Shown here: positions 7,457-13,403 of the stretch, one piece after another | How positions within the stretch are numbered: the stretch's first letter is position 1 | Layout: the number at the start of each line of letters is the position of its first letter | Position numbers and translations under genes: made by a program | Source of the DNA: Bacillota bacterium | GTDB taxonomy: Bacteria; Bacillota; Desulfotomaculia; Desulfotomaculales; JAJYZD01 | Assembly (NCBI GenBank): GCA_021800315.1 | Contig: JAJYZD010000086.1 | Coordinates: 230 to 13,642, forward strand | DNA: 13,413 bases | Direction: 5' to 3' | Notes under the pieces: generated by a model | Seen by the model: the letters and a program-made list of their open reading frames with translations, nothing else | What the model was told of the DNA's origin: nothing | Databases searched by the model: none

Positions 7457-7810
7457 CTACCCCTTCGGCTTAAAGAACAGGGCGGCGAGAAAGCCGAATA
7501 TTATGGCGGCCGATATGCCGGCCGAGGTGACTTCGAAGATGCCGGTGAGGATGCCGGTCAGGCCGAAATGCCGGGCTTCCGAGAGCGCTCCCTGGGTCAG
7601 CGCGTTGCCGAAGCTGGTGATGGGTACGGTGGCCCCGGCGCCGGCAAAGTCGACCAGCGGTTGGTAGAGGTCGAGGCCCGCGAGTACCGCGCCGGCCACT
7701 ACCAGGATGGTCATGGTATGGGCCGGCGTAAGGCGGGCCACGTCGATCATGAGTTGCCCGGCGACGCAGATGAGGCCGCCGACCACAAACGCCCAGAAAT
7801 AGGTTTCCAC
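7457..7810 (-). CDS. spoVAE: Stage V sporulation protein AE (SpoVAE/SpoVAEb)
   Basis: A 117-residue, very hydrophobic membrane protein matching SpoVAEb: WAFVVGGLICVAGQLMIDVARLTPAHTMTILVVAGAVLAGLDLYQPLVDFAGAGATVPITSFGNALTQGA. About four membrane segments are visible (near residues 5-22, 33-48, 62-76 and 95-113). SpoVAE works with SpoVAC and SpoVAD in the inner membrane of the forespore and spore, where SpoVA proteins take up and later release Ca-dipicolinate. The length is that of the short AEb type. The start is GTG at 7810 with AGGGGAGGGAA about six to eight bases upstream. It lies 21 bases after spoVAD and ten before the lipoprotein gene. The motif GAGATVPITSFGNAL is closely echoed in the SpoVAC paralogue of this operon (GAGTAVPVTGFANSI), as is normal for these related proteins. 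Confidence 0.9.
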   Translation of the reverse strand: METYFWAFVVGGLICVAGQLMIDVARLTPAHTMTILVVAGAVLAGLDLYQPLVDFAGAGATVPITSFGNALTQGALSEARHFGLTGILTGIFEVTSAGISAAIIFGFLAALFFKPKG

Positions 7811-7831
7811 CGCGGTTCCCTCCCCTTGAAA

Positions 7832-8842
7832 TCACTGCCGGTTTTCCAGTGCCACGGCGTGGGCGATGCAGGGAATGCTCTCTTTCTGCTGGTAGGACAG
7901 CGGGGACAGGAGAGCGCCGGTGGCCACGATCAGGACTTTATTGAGTTCGCCTTTTTTCATCCGGTTCATGATGTGCCCGTAAGTGACCGCGGCCGAGCAG
8001 GCGCAGCCGCTGCCGCCGGCCATCACCGTCTTTTGCTCCGGGCCGTAGATGAGGATGCCGCAGTCGGTGAAGATCTCCGGCGGGATGGCCAGGCCGTGTT
8101 CGGCCAGGAGGCCGGCCGCTATCCGGTGGCCGACCCGGCCCAGGTCGCCGGTGGCGATGAGGTCGTAGTCGCGGCCGGACAGGCCCAGGTCCCGGAAATG
8201 GGCGGTGATGGTGTCCACCGCGGCCGGGGCCATGGCCGCGCCCATGTTGTAGGGGTCCGTGACGCCCATATCCACCACCCGGCCGATGGTCGCGCCGGTG
8301 ACCCGGGGCCCCTCGCCCGCGCCCGCGAGGATGGCGGCGCCGGCGCCGGTAACCGTCCACTGGGCGGTGGGCGGCCGCTGGGCCCCGTATTCGGTGGGAT
8401 AGCGGTACTGCTTCTCGGTGGCCGGGTTGTGGCTGCTGGTGGCGCACAGCACGTACCGCGCCGCTTCTTTGTCGACGAGCAGGGATCCCAGGGTCAGCCC
8501 CTCCATGGAGGTGGAACAGGCGCCGTAGAGACCGAAATAAGGGACGGCCAGGGTCCGGGCGGCGAAACTGGAGGCGGTAATCTGGTTGGCCAGATCGCCG
8601 GAGAGGAAGAACTGGATGTCCTGTTTTTGCAGACCGGCCTTGCGGACGGCCGTTTCACAGGCCTCCTCCAGCATCTTTCGCTCGGCCTTTTCAAAACTGT
8701 CCTTGCCCACCCAAAGATCGCCGTGCAGGAGGTCGAAGTCTTCGGCCAGCGGACCCTTGGCTTCGAAGGGACCTCCAACGGCCGCGGCGGCCGTGATTAC
8801 AGGCCCTTTGTCAAAGACCCAGGTCTGGTGTCCCCGCAGCAC
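7832..8842 (-). CDS. spoVAD: Stage V sporulation protein AD (SpoVAD)
   Basis: A 336-residue protein with the thiolase/ketoacyl-synthase-III-like fold of SpoVAD, the soluble, membrane-associated SpoVA subunit shown in Bacillus to bind dipicolinic acid. Recognisable segments: GHQTWVFDKGPVITAAAAVGGPFEAKGPL near the N-terminus, FFLSGDLANQITASSFAARTL (about 78-98), FGLYGACSTSMEGL with Cys109 at the position of the thiolase nucleophile, GRDYDLIATGDLGRVG, and GGSGCACSAAVTYGHI. Length equals that of Bacillus SpoVAD. The start is GTG at 8842, one base after the TGA of spoVAC (8844-8846), with the G run of the spoVAC 3' end serving as ribosome site. It is the central gene of the seven-gene operon and is likely made in the forespore under sigma G. 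Confidence 0.93.
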   Translation of the reverse strand: MLRGHQTWVFDKGPVITAAAAVGGPFEAKGPLAEDFDLLHGDLWVGKDSFEKAERKMLEEACETAVRKAGLQKQDIQFFLSGDLANQITASSFAARTLAVPYFGLYGACSTSMEGLTLGSLLVDKEAARYVLCATSSHNPATEKQYRYPTEYGAQRPPTAQWTVTGAGAAILAGAGEGPRVTGATIGRVVDMGVTDPYNMGAAMAPAAVDTITAHFRDLGLSGRDYDLIATGDLGRVGHRIAAGLLAEHGLAIPPEIFTDCGILIYGPEQKTVMAGGSGCACSAAVTYGHIMNRMKKGELNKVLIVATGALLSPLSYQQKESIPCIAHAVALENRQ

Positions 8843-8843
8843 C

Positions 8844-9323
8844 TCAGGAGCCCCCCAACCTGGCCAGGAGCGTCCTGGCCAGGGCTACGGCAAAGGCGGC
8901 GAAAACCCCGAAGGCGATCACCGAGCCGGCCAGTTTGAACATGTTGCCGCCCACGCCCAGAACGAATCCCTCGGTCCGGTGCTCCAGGGCGGCCGAGGCG
9001 ATGGAATTGGCGAATCCGGTCACGGGTACGGCCGTACCGGCGCCGGCCCACTGGGCGATATGGTCGTAGACCCCGGAAACGGTAAGGATGACGGATAACA
9101 GAATCATCACCGCCACGGTGGGATTGCCGGCGGTCTTTTCGGTGAAATCGAAATTCCAGAGGAAGAAATCCTGGACGAACTGGCCGAGTAGACAGATCAC
9201 CCCGCCGGCCAGGAAGGCCCGGACCGAGTTTAACAGCACCGGGCGCCCGGGCTCGCTGCGCCTGGCGAAGGCCTGGTATTCCTGTTGGACGGGCGTGAGC
9301 TTTTTCTTCTTTTGGTCGGACAC
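8844..9323 (-). CDS. spoVAC: Stage V sporulation protein AC (SpoVAC)
   Basis: A 159-residue membrane protein. The N-terminus is cytoplasmic and lysine-rich (MSDQKKKKLTPVQQEYQAF), followed by the SpoVAC signature NSVRAFLAGGVICLLGQFVQDFF (about 32-54), a segment around VAVMILLSVILTVSGVYDHIAQWAGAGTAVPVTGFANSIASAALEHRTEG, and a last hydrophobic helix (KLAGSVIAFGVFAAFAVALARTLLA). SpoVAC from B. subtilis has been reported to form a mechanosensitive channel that helps release Ca-dipicolinate at germination. The start is GTG at 9323. The upstream GGGGTTGGTG is a mediocre ribosome site, so coupling to the DUF421 gene, which ends 13 bases upstream, is likely. The downstream gene spoVAD begins one base after its stop. 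Confidence 0.92.
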   Translation of the reverse strand: MSDQKKKKLTPVQQEYQAFARRSEPGRPVLLNSVRAFLAGGVICLLGQFVQDFFLWNFDFTEKTAGNPTVAVMILLSVILTVSGVYDHIAQWAGAGTAVPVTGFANSIASAALEHRTEGFVLGVGGNMFKLAGSVIAFGVFAAFAVALARTLLARLGGS

Positions 9324-9336
9324 CGGGCACCAACCC

Positions 9337-10197
9337 CTATCTTCTCAACAGCGGCTCCAGTTCCCGGAGGGCTTGGGAAAGGGCCAGGGACGACTCCCCA
9401 TACATCCGTTGGGACTCCGGATCGCCCGTCTGCAGGGCGTACAGTTCCAGGTCGGCCTGGCACTTCTTCAAAGTCAGGAACAGCAGGTCCCTGGTCTTGG
9501 GCGTGCTTACCGCGACGCTGTCGTCGAACAGGTCCAGGTAGACCTGGCCGGTGTGATCCACCTGTCCGATAAAAACGTTTTCCGGCGCCACGCCGGTTTT
9601 TGCCAATTCGGTGCGCAGCCAGCGCCGGTTCAGGCCCAGGGCGGTCAGCGGCTCGTCCATGATTGCCCCGTCCAGGATGACGGTCTGGGGCACGCTCTCC
9701 TGCCCGGTAGCCACGCCGAGCGTCTTGGCGGTGACCGGGGCCCGGTCTTTTTTCAAAAGCACGCTGAGTTCCCCGTCTGTTTCCAGGGAGGCGAATTCCA
9801 CATCCGCGATGTTGAAGACGTTCTTCGTCCGCAGTCGGCTCAGAAGGTCCTCCGCCGTCAGGCGGGCTTGGAGCAGGCTGTCCTCGAGCACCTTGCCGTG
9901 GTTGACCAACACCATTTCCCTACCCTGGACCACGTCCCGCGCGGCCTTGTATTTGAGGGACAGGAAATGGAGCGACAGGGGGAAAAGGGACCAGACCGCA
10001 AGGACGATGAGGCCGCTCTCCAGGCGGGGAAGGAGGTTGAGGGAAATGGCACCGGTGGTGCCGCCCAGCACGATGGCCGTGAGGACGTCGAACATGGTCA
10101 GGCGGGACGCCTGCCTTCTACCGGGCAGGCGGGTGAGGAGAAGCAGGAACACGAACAAGCCGGTTGAACGCAACGCAATATTGAGCCAGAGGGGCAT
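9337..10197 (-). CDS. DUF421 (YetF-like) membrane protein with fused C-terminal DUF1657-like domain
   Basis: A 286-residue protein. Residues 1 to about 85 hold three membrane segments (near 8-24, 36-56, 62-80). Residues about 90-230 form the soluble DUF421 part, with the family core LLSRLRTKNVFNIADVEFASLETDGELSVLLKK. The last about 50 residues go beyond the usual family length (about 230, as in the other copy here), and residues 243-257 (LKKCQADLELYALQT) closely match LKGAQADLETFALQT of the DUF1657 protein encoded at 10450-10656, with a shared tyrosine downstream. This indicates a DUF421-DUF1657 fusion. The typical DUF1657 tail EPQYKG is missing. The ATG at 10197 has AAGGAG upstream. YetF-like proteins accompany spoVA2mob operons and influence spore heat resistance and permeability; the biochemical role is unknown. 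It lies between the DUF1657 genes and spoVAC. Confidence 0.85.
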   Translation of the reverse strand: MPLWLNIALRSTGLFVFLLLLTRLPGRRQASRLTMFDVLTAIVLGGTTGAISLNLLPRLESGLIVLAVWSLFPLSLHFLSLKYKAARDVVQGREMVLVNHGKVLEDSLLQARLTAEDLLSRLRTKNVFNIADVEFASLETDGELSVLLKKDRAPVTAKTLGVATGQESVPQTVILDGAIMDEPLTALGLNRRWLRTELAKTGVAPENVFIGQVDHTGQVYLDLFDDSVAVSTPKTRDLLFLTLKKCQADLELYALQTGDPESQRMYGESSLALSQALRELEPLLRR

Positions 10198-10215
10198 CCG
10201 GACCGCTCCTTACCG

Positions 10216-10428
10216 CTAAAGACCCTTGTATTGCGGTTCCTGAAACTCCAAGGCCCTGGTCCTCTCTTCCAGGGCGTTGACCACCCCGGCGATCAGCCCG
10301 GCGCTGCGGTCGAGCACGGCCCTGCTCCCGGCGTCGTTTTCCAGTGAGGCCAGGGTTTCCACGGTGGCCCGGGCTCCCTTGAGGCTGGCCAGGGTCTGTT
10401 TGACACTGCCGGCTACGGTCACGGGCAT
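10216..10428 (-). CDS. DUF1657 small spore-cluster protein (second copy)
   Basis: A 70-residue helical protein of the DUF1657 family: MPVTVAGSVKQTLASLKGARATVETLASLENDAGSRAVLDRSAGLIAGVVNALEERTRALEFQEPQYKGL. The start VTVAxxVKQTLASLKGA and the tail EPQYKG are the family marks. The start at 10428 is preferred over 10440 because GAGGAAGGGA precedes it and because it aligns with the family start. It is second in the operon, 21 bases after the first DUF1657 gene and 18 before the DUF421 gene. DUF1657 genes occur in spoVA2mob operons; the function is unknown. It is predicted cytoplasmic or membrane-associated, with no signal peptide or membrane segment. Confidence 0.83.
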   Translation of the reverse strand: MPVTVAGSVKQTLASLKGARATVETLASLENDAGSRAVLDRSAGLIAGVVNALEERTRALEFQEPQYKGL

Positions 10429-10449
10429 TCCCTTCCTCAAAGCGGCCTG

Positions 10450-10656
10450 CTAGAAACCCTTGTACTGGGGCTCCTCCTGCTCGATCGCGGTGATTCTGGT
10501 CTGCAGAATGTCCACAACCGACCCGGTTTGCCGGGCCGCATCCGTATAAAGCTGCTTCGCCCGCTGGTTTTGCGTTTGAAGAGCGAAAGTCTCCAGATCG
10601 GCCTGGGCTCCTTTGAGGCTGGCCAGGCATTGCTTGACTTGGGCCGCGACAGTGAT
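10450..10656 (-). CDS. DUF1657 small spore-cluster protein (first copy), apparent ATC start
   Basis: A 68-codon frame encodes (M)TVAAQVKQCLASLKGAQADLETFALQT followed by a helical middle and a tail ending AIEQEEPQYKGF, clearly DUF1657 and similar to the next gene. No ATG, GTG or TTG exists in this frame between the upstream TGA and a GTG deep inside the protein. The best start is ATC at 10656-10654: it gives the family N-terminus ITVA (normally MTVA), and a perfect AGGAGG (10672-10667) stands at ideal spacing (8-10 bases). ATC is a rare, weak initiator, so the gene may be poorly translated or the base may be a mutation or sequence error. It is first in the operon, just behind a sigma-G-like promoter. 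Automated gene finders would miss it. Confidence 0.75.
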   Translation of the reverse strand: MTVAAQVKQCLASLKGAQADLETFALQTQNQRAKQLYTDAARQTGSVVDILQTRITAIEQEEPQYKGF

Positions 10657-10694
10657 GGTACTTTCCTCCTCTCGTCAGCACGGGTACTGGAAGA

Positions 10695-10723
10695 TAGATT
10701 GCCCACCGGCCGGGTTTTTATGC
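10695..10723 (-). promoter_or_regulatory. Sigma-G-like promoter for the spoVA-type operon
   Basis: Read on the minus strand, GCATA (10723-10719) and CAATCTA (10701-10695) are 17 bases apart. They fit the forespore sigma-G pattern gnATR / cAtnnTA at the -35 and at six of seven -10 positions. Transcription would begin near 10688, about 16 bases before the AGGAGG of the first DUF1657 gene. The -35 box mirrors that of the divergent promoter. Confidence 0.5.
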
Positions 10724-10724
10724 C

Positions 10725-10754
10725 GCATAGCCCATCCGTTTATTTACCATAATA
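10725..10754 (+). promoter_or_regulatory. Sigma-G-like promoter for the DUF421-DUF4363 operon
   Basis: GCATA (10725-10729) and CATAATA (10748-10754) are 18 bases apart and match the sigma-G pattern gnATR - 18 - cAtnnTA at every position. The predicted transcript starts near 10761, 50 bases before the DUF421 start codon. This fits a forespore-expressed gene pair. Confidence 0.6.
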
Positions 10755-10810
10755 GATACGGTCAACGCCCGAAGCCCGAACCTCCTACCGACTGGTACGG
10801 GAGGAATACA

Positions 10811-11503
10811 ATGGTTATCGGTATCATACGGACTCTCGTCTTGTTTGCCGTGGTGGTGATCAGTTTGCGCATAATGGGGAAAAGGCAGGTCAGCCAACTG
10901 CAACCCTACGAACTGGTCATCGTGATCATGCTTTCGGCCCTGGCGGCCATCCCCATGGAAGAGACCGGCATTCCCCTGGCCAGCGGCCTTTTCCCGATTC
11001 TGACCCTGCTGGTGGTCCAGGTCCTCCTGTCTTACACCGCCATGAAAAGCGAACGGGCCAGGGGCGTAATCTGCGGCCGGCCCAGCATCCTGATCCGGAA
11101 TGGTCACATCGAGGAGCGGGAGCTGACCCGTCTTCGGTACAACGTCAACGACCTGCTGGAGCAGCTGCGGAGCAAAAACCTGCCCAACATCGCCGACGTG
11201 GAGTTCGCCGTCCTGGAGACCAACGGGGAACTGAGCGTATGTCCCAAATCGCAGAAGAGGCCGGTGGTGCCGGCGGACATGGGTCTGCCCACGGTCTACG
11301 AGGGCCTGCCGGTCACCCTGGTCATCGACGGGCGCGTCCTGGAGAAGAACCTGGCCGGGGTCAACCTGAATGCCGACTGGCTGAAGGCGGAGTTGCGCCA
11401 ATTCGGCGTAGCCGAATTGGCTGACGTTTTCTTCGCCAGCCTGGATACGGAAGGCAGGTTGTTCTACCAGGCCAAAACCAGGCCGGTCAAAAAAGCCGTC
11501 TGA
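10811..11503 (+). CDS. DUF421 (YetF-like) membrane protein, divergent copy
   Basis: A 230-residue DUF421 protein of ordinary length. Three membrane segments lie near residues 3-20, 34-52 and 58-76 (VIGIIRTLVLFAVVVISLRI, YELVIVIMLSALAAIPM, LFPILTLLVVQVLLSYTAM). The soluble part has GKRQVSQLQPYELV after the first helix and the core LLEQLRSKNLPNIADVEFAVLETNGELSV. It lacks the C-terminal DUF1657-like extension of the minus-strand paralogue. The ATG at 10811 is preceded by GGGAGGAAT at good spacing; the frame is open further upstream but without a ribosome site. It is transcribed away from the spoVA operon from a sigma-G-like promoter at 10725-10754 and is followed 10 bases later by a DUF4363 gene. 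YetF-like proteins affect spore heat resistance in Bacillus; the mechanism is unknown. Confidence 0.88.
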   Translation: MVIGIIRTLVLFAVVVISLRIMGKRQVSQLQPYELVIVIMLSALAAIPMEETGIPLASGLFPILTLLVVQVLLSYTAMKSERARGVICGRPSILIRNGHIEERELTRLRYNVNDLLEQLRSKNLPNIADVEFAVLETNGELSVCPKSQKRPVVPADMGLPTVYEGLPVTLVIDGRVLEKNLAGVNLNADWLKAELRQFGVAELADVFFASLDTEGRLFYQAKTRPVKKAV

Positions 11504-11513
11504 GGGGATTGCC

Positions 11514-11894
11514 ATGAGACTGGTAGGGGTGGTTCTCGCCGTGTTCGCCGTCATTGTGTTCCTGGGCTTCTGGGCCGATTACTCATTGACCGCCTCCACG
11601 GGGCGCCTGGTGCAGAACGTCGCCCTGGCGTCCCAGGCCGTGGCGGGCGGTCGATGGGACGCCGCCTACGGACGGAGCCGGCAACTGGAAACAGCCTGGA
11701 ACCGGGAGGCGCAATGGTGGCCGTTGGTGCTGGACCACAGTGTCATCGACGGCGCCCGGTTGAACGTAGGCAAATTGAAGGAGTACATCGCCGCGCACGA
11801 AAGCGGCCCGGCCCTGGCCCAGGCGGAGGAGTTGCGGCTGAAGCTGGAAAACATTCCGGACAAGGAAGCCGTGACTCTGAAAAATATCCTGTAA
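11514..11894 (+). CDS. DUF4363 family protein, membrane-anchored
   Basis: A 126-residue protein with one N-terminal hydrophobic helix (RLVGVVLAVFAVIVFLGFWADYSL, about residues 2-25) acting as signal-anchor, followed by an all-helical soluble domain outside the cytoplasm (ASQAVAGGRWDAAYGRSRQLETAWNREAQWWPLVLDHSVID, then LKEYIAAHESGPALAQAEELRLKLENIPDKEAVTLKNIL). The Trp-rich ETAWNREAQWWPLVLDHSVID block is characteristic of DUF4363 proteins, which are found in spore-forming Firmicutes next to DUF421 genes. No function is known. The ATG at 11514 has GAGGGG upstream; the gap to the DUF421 gene is ten bases, so the two are one operon. In orientation towards the forespore intermembrane space it could be a partner of YetF (inference). 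Confidence 0.8.
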   Translation: MRLVGVVLAVFAVIVFLGFWADYSLTASTGRLVQNVALASQAVAGGRWDAAYGRSRQLETAWNREAQWWPLVLDHSVIDGARLNVGKLKEYIAAHESGPALAQAEELRLKLENIPDKEAVTLKNIL

Positions 11895-11895
11895 G

Positions 11896-11923
11896 CGGAT
11901 CGCCGGAACTCCCTGGCGATCCG
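11896..11923 (+). terminator. Terminator after the DUF421-DUF4363 operon
   Basis: A perfect 9-bp stem (cggatcgcc/ggcgatccg) with a 10-base loop starts one base after the DUF4363 stop and is followed by gtttggtttgt, a broken U-tract. Its position right after the operon supports an intrinsic terminator. Confidence 0.6.
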
Positions 11924-11968
11924 GTTTGGTTTGTCAGCCGGTTGGTTGGCATACCTGGCAAATTGCTC

Positions 11969-11997
11969 TTGCCCCGGCCGCCGGCAGCCAATATACT
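11969..11997 (+). promoter_or_regulatory. Sigma-A-like promoter of the aminotransferase gene
   Basis: TTGCCC (11969-11974) and TATACT (11992-11997) are 17 bases apart. The -10 box matches five of six and the -35 four of six consensus bases. Transcription would start near 12004, about 28 bases before the ATG. This separates the gene from the sporulation operon upstream. Confidence 0.55.
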
Positions 11998-12031
11998 GGT
12001 GGGAACGATCCAATGGACGGGGGGACTTTGC

Positions 12032-13210
12032 ATGTCTTATCCTTGGGCCAGGCGAGTCGGCGGGATGGCTTCTTCGGCCATCCGGGAGATTCTCAAAATC
12101 ACCGAACGCCCAGACATCATTTCCTTTGCCGGCGGGCTGCCCGCCGCGGAGCTGTTTCCCCGGACCGAACTGACCCGGGCCTTTGCGCTTGCCGCCGGGG
12201 ATCCCCTGGCCCTGCAGTACGGTCCCACCGAGGGGTACGGCCCCCTGCGGGAATATATCGCCGGGGTGATGGGCCAAAAGGGAGTCCCGCTCACGGCGGA
12301 GGAGATCCTGATCGTTTCCGGCTCCCAGCAGGCTTTGGATCTGGTGGCCAAGATATTTCTCGACCCGGGTGACCCCGTGGCGACGGAATTGCCCGTCTAC
12401 ACGGGCGCCCTCCAGGTATTCCGCAGCTACGAGGCTCGCCTTTCAGCCCTGCCGGGCGACGGGCACGGCCCCGACCCCGGGGCTCTGGAACGGGTCCTCC
12501 GGGAGCAGCGGCCCAAATTGATCTACCTGGCGCCGACCTTCAACAATCCGACCGGACGGACCATAAGCGCCGCGAGGCGGCGGGAATTGGCCGCCCTTCT
12601 GGAGAAGTACGCCGTGCCGCTGATCGAGGACGACCCTTACAGCGACCTGCGCTACAGCGGGAACCCGGTGCCGCCGCTTAAAGCGCACGACGCGGGAGGG
12701 CGGGTGGTCTACCTGGGTACTTTCTCCAAGACGGTGGCGCCCGGGCTCAGGCTGGGCTGGGCGGCGGCGGACAAGGAGATCGTCGCCAAACTGGTTTTGG
12801 CCAAACAGGGCGTGGACCTGCACACGGGAAGCCTGGTCCAGCGGGCCCTGCACCGCTACCTGACCTGGTCGGACTGCGCGGGACACGTCGCGGCCGTCCG
12901 GCGGGAATACGCCAGCCGCCGGGACGCCATGATCAGGGCCATGCAAAGAATGTTTCCGCCCGGCGTCACCTGGATGGAGCCGGAGGGAGGCATGTTCCTC
13001 TGGGTGACCCTGCCCGCCTACCTTGATGCCGCCCGCCTTTTGCCGGAGGCGGTGGCGGCGAAGGTGGCCTACGTGCCCGGCACCGCCTTTTTCCCGGACG
13101 GAGGCGGAGCCAACTATATGCGGTTGAATTTTACCAACTCGTCTCCCCCGTTGATCGAAGAGGGTGTGGAACGGCTGGCCGGGGTCCTGTCAAGGTATTG
13201 CTCCGGCTGA
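12032..13210 (+). CDS. PLP-dependent aminotransferase, class I/II (LysN/AraT-like)
   Basis: A 392-residue fold-type I aminotransferase. Residues: ISFAGGLPAAELFP (about 30-43), the substrate/PLP loop LQYGPTEGYGPLREYI (61-76), SGSQQALDL phosphate-binding region (96-104), NNPTG (171-175), IEDDPYSDLRY (198-208), the Schiff-base lysine Lys233 in TFSKTVAPGLRLGW, and the carboxylate-binding arginine Arg364 in MRLNFTNSS. The N-terminus and GGLP motif place it with the 2-aminoadipate/aromatic/branched-chain aminotransferases related to the MocR catalytic domain. It transfers an amino group between an amino acid and a 2-oxo acid, usually 2-oxoglutarate; the amino acid preference cannot be told. The ATG at 12032 has ACGGGGGGAC upstream and is the family-typical start. 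It has its own promoter and is not part of the spore operon. Confidence 0.88.
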   Translation: MSYPWARRVGGMASSAIREILKITERPDIISFAGGLPAAELFPRTELTRAFALAAGDPLALQYGPTEGYGPLREYIAGVMGQKGVPLTAEEILIVSGSQQALDLVAKIFLDPGDPVATELPVYTGALQVFRSYEARLSALPGDGHGPDPGALERVLREQRPKLIYLAPTFNNPTGRTISAARRRELAALLEKYAVPLIEDDPYSDLRYSGNPVPPLKAHDAGGRVVYLGTFSKTVAPGLRLGWAAADKEIVAKLVLAKQGVDLHTGSLVQRALHRYLTWSDCAGHVAAVRREYASRRDAMIRAMQRMFPPGVTWMEPEGGMFLWVTLPAYLDAARLLPEAVAAKVAYVPGTAFFPDGGGANYMRLNFTNSSPPLIEEGVERLAGVLSRYCSG

Positions 13211-13213
13211 TTA

Positions 13214-13227
13214 TCCCGGGAACGGGA
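13214..13227 (+). terminator. Small hairpin after the aminotransferase gene
   Basis: The strands tcccg/cggga pair around a ggaa tetraloop four bases after the stop codon. The stem is short and has no U-tract, so it is only a weak terminator candidate. Confidence 0.2.
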
Positions 13228-13234
13228 GAAGGCG

Positions 13235-13312
13235 ATGAACCATGGGGAATGCCACGGATCCGTCGGGATCCAAACCCTGCCGGCAATCCATGTTCCGGTT
13301 TTGAAAAAATAA
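13235..13312 (+). other. Possible small ORF of 25 codons
   Basis: ATG at 13235 follows GAGAAGG and reads MNHGECHGSVGIQTLPAIHVP and a few more residues to a TAA at 13310. No family is recognised; such a short frame can arise by chance. The rest of the tail 13211-13413 shows no gene. Confidence 0.15.
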
Positions 13313-13375
13313 TGCGACGTGTGCGGTCGGGTTGGCATAGCCAAATAAATCCATGACTGGAAGCCATCCCACTAG

Positions 13376-13403
13376 ACATCATAGCCTTCAAGAATTATGA
13401 TGT
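13376..13403. repeat. Inverted repeat at the window end
   Basis: The arms acatcata and tatgatgt are perfectly complementary over 8 bp and separated by 12 bases in AT-rich sequence. This spacing suits a dimeric regulator's operator or a weak hairpin ahead of the next gene beyond the window. Confidence 0.3.

Noticed and set aside
7175..8938. 587-codon + strand frame across the lipoprotein, SpoVAE and SpoVAD genes
   Set aside because: It spans three recognised genes on the opposite strand and has no domain of its own.
10118..10681. 187-codon minus-strand frame covering both DUF1657 genes
   Set aside because: It is in a different frame from the DUF1657 signatures, which are matched residue by residue in the two short frames.
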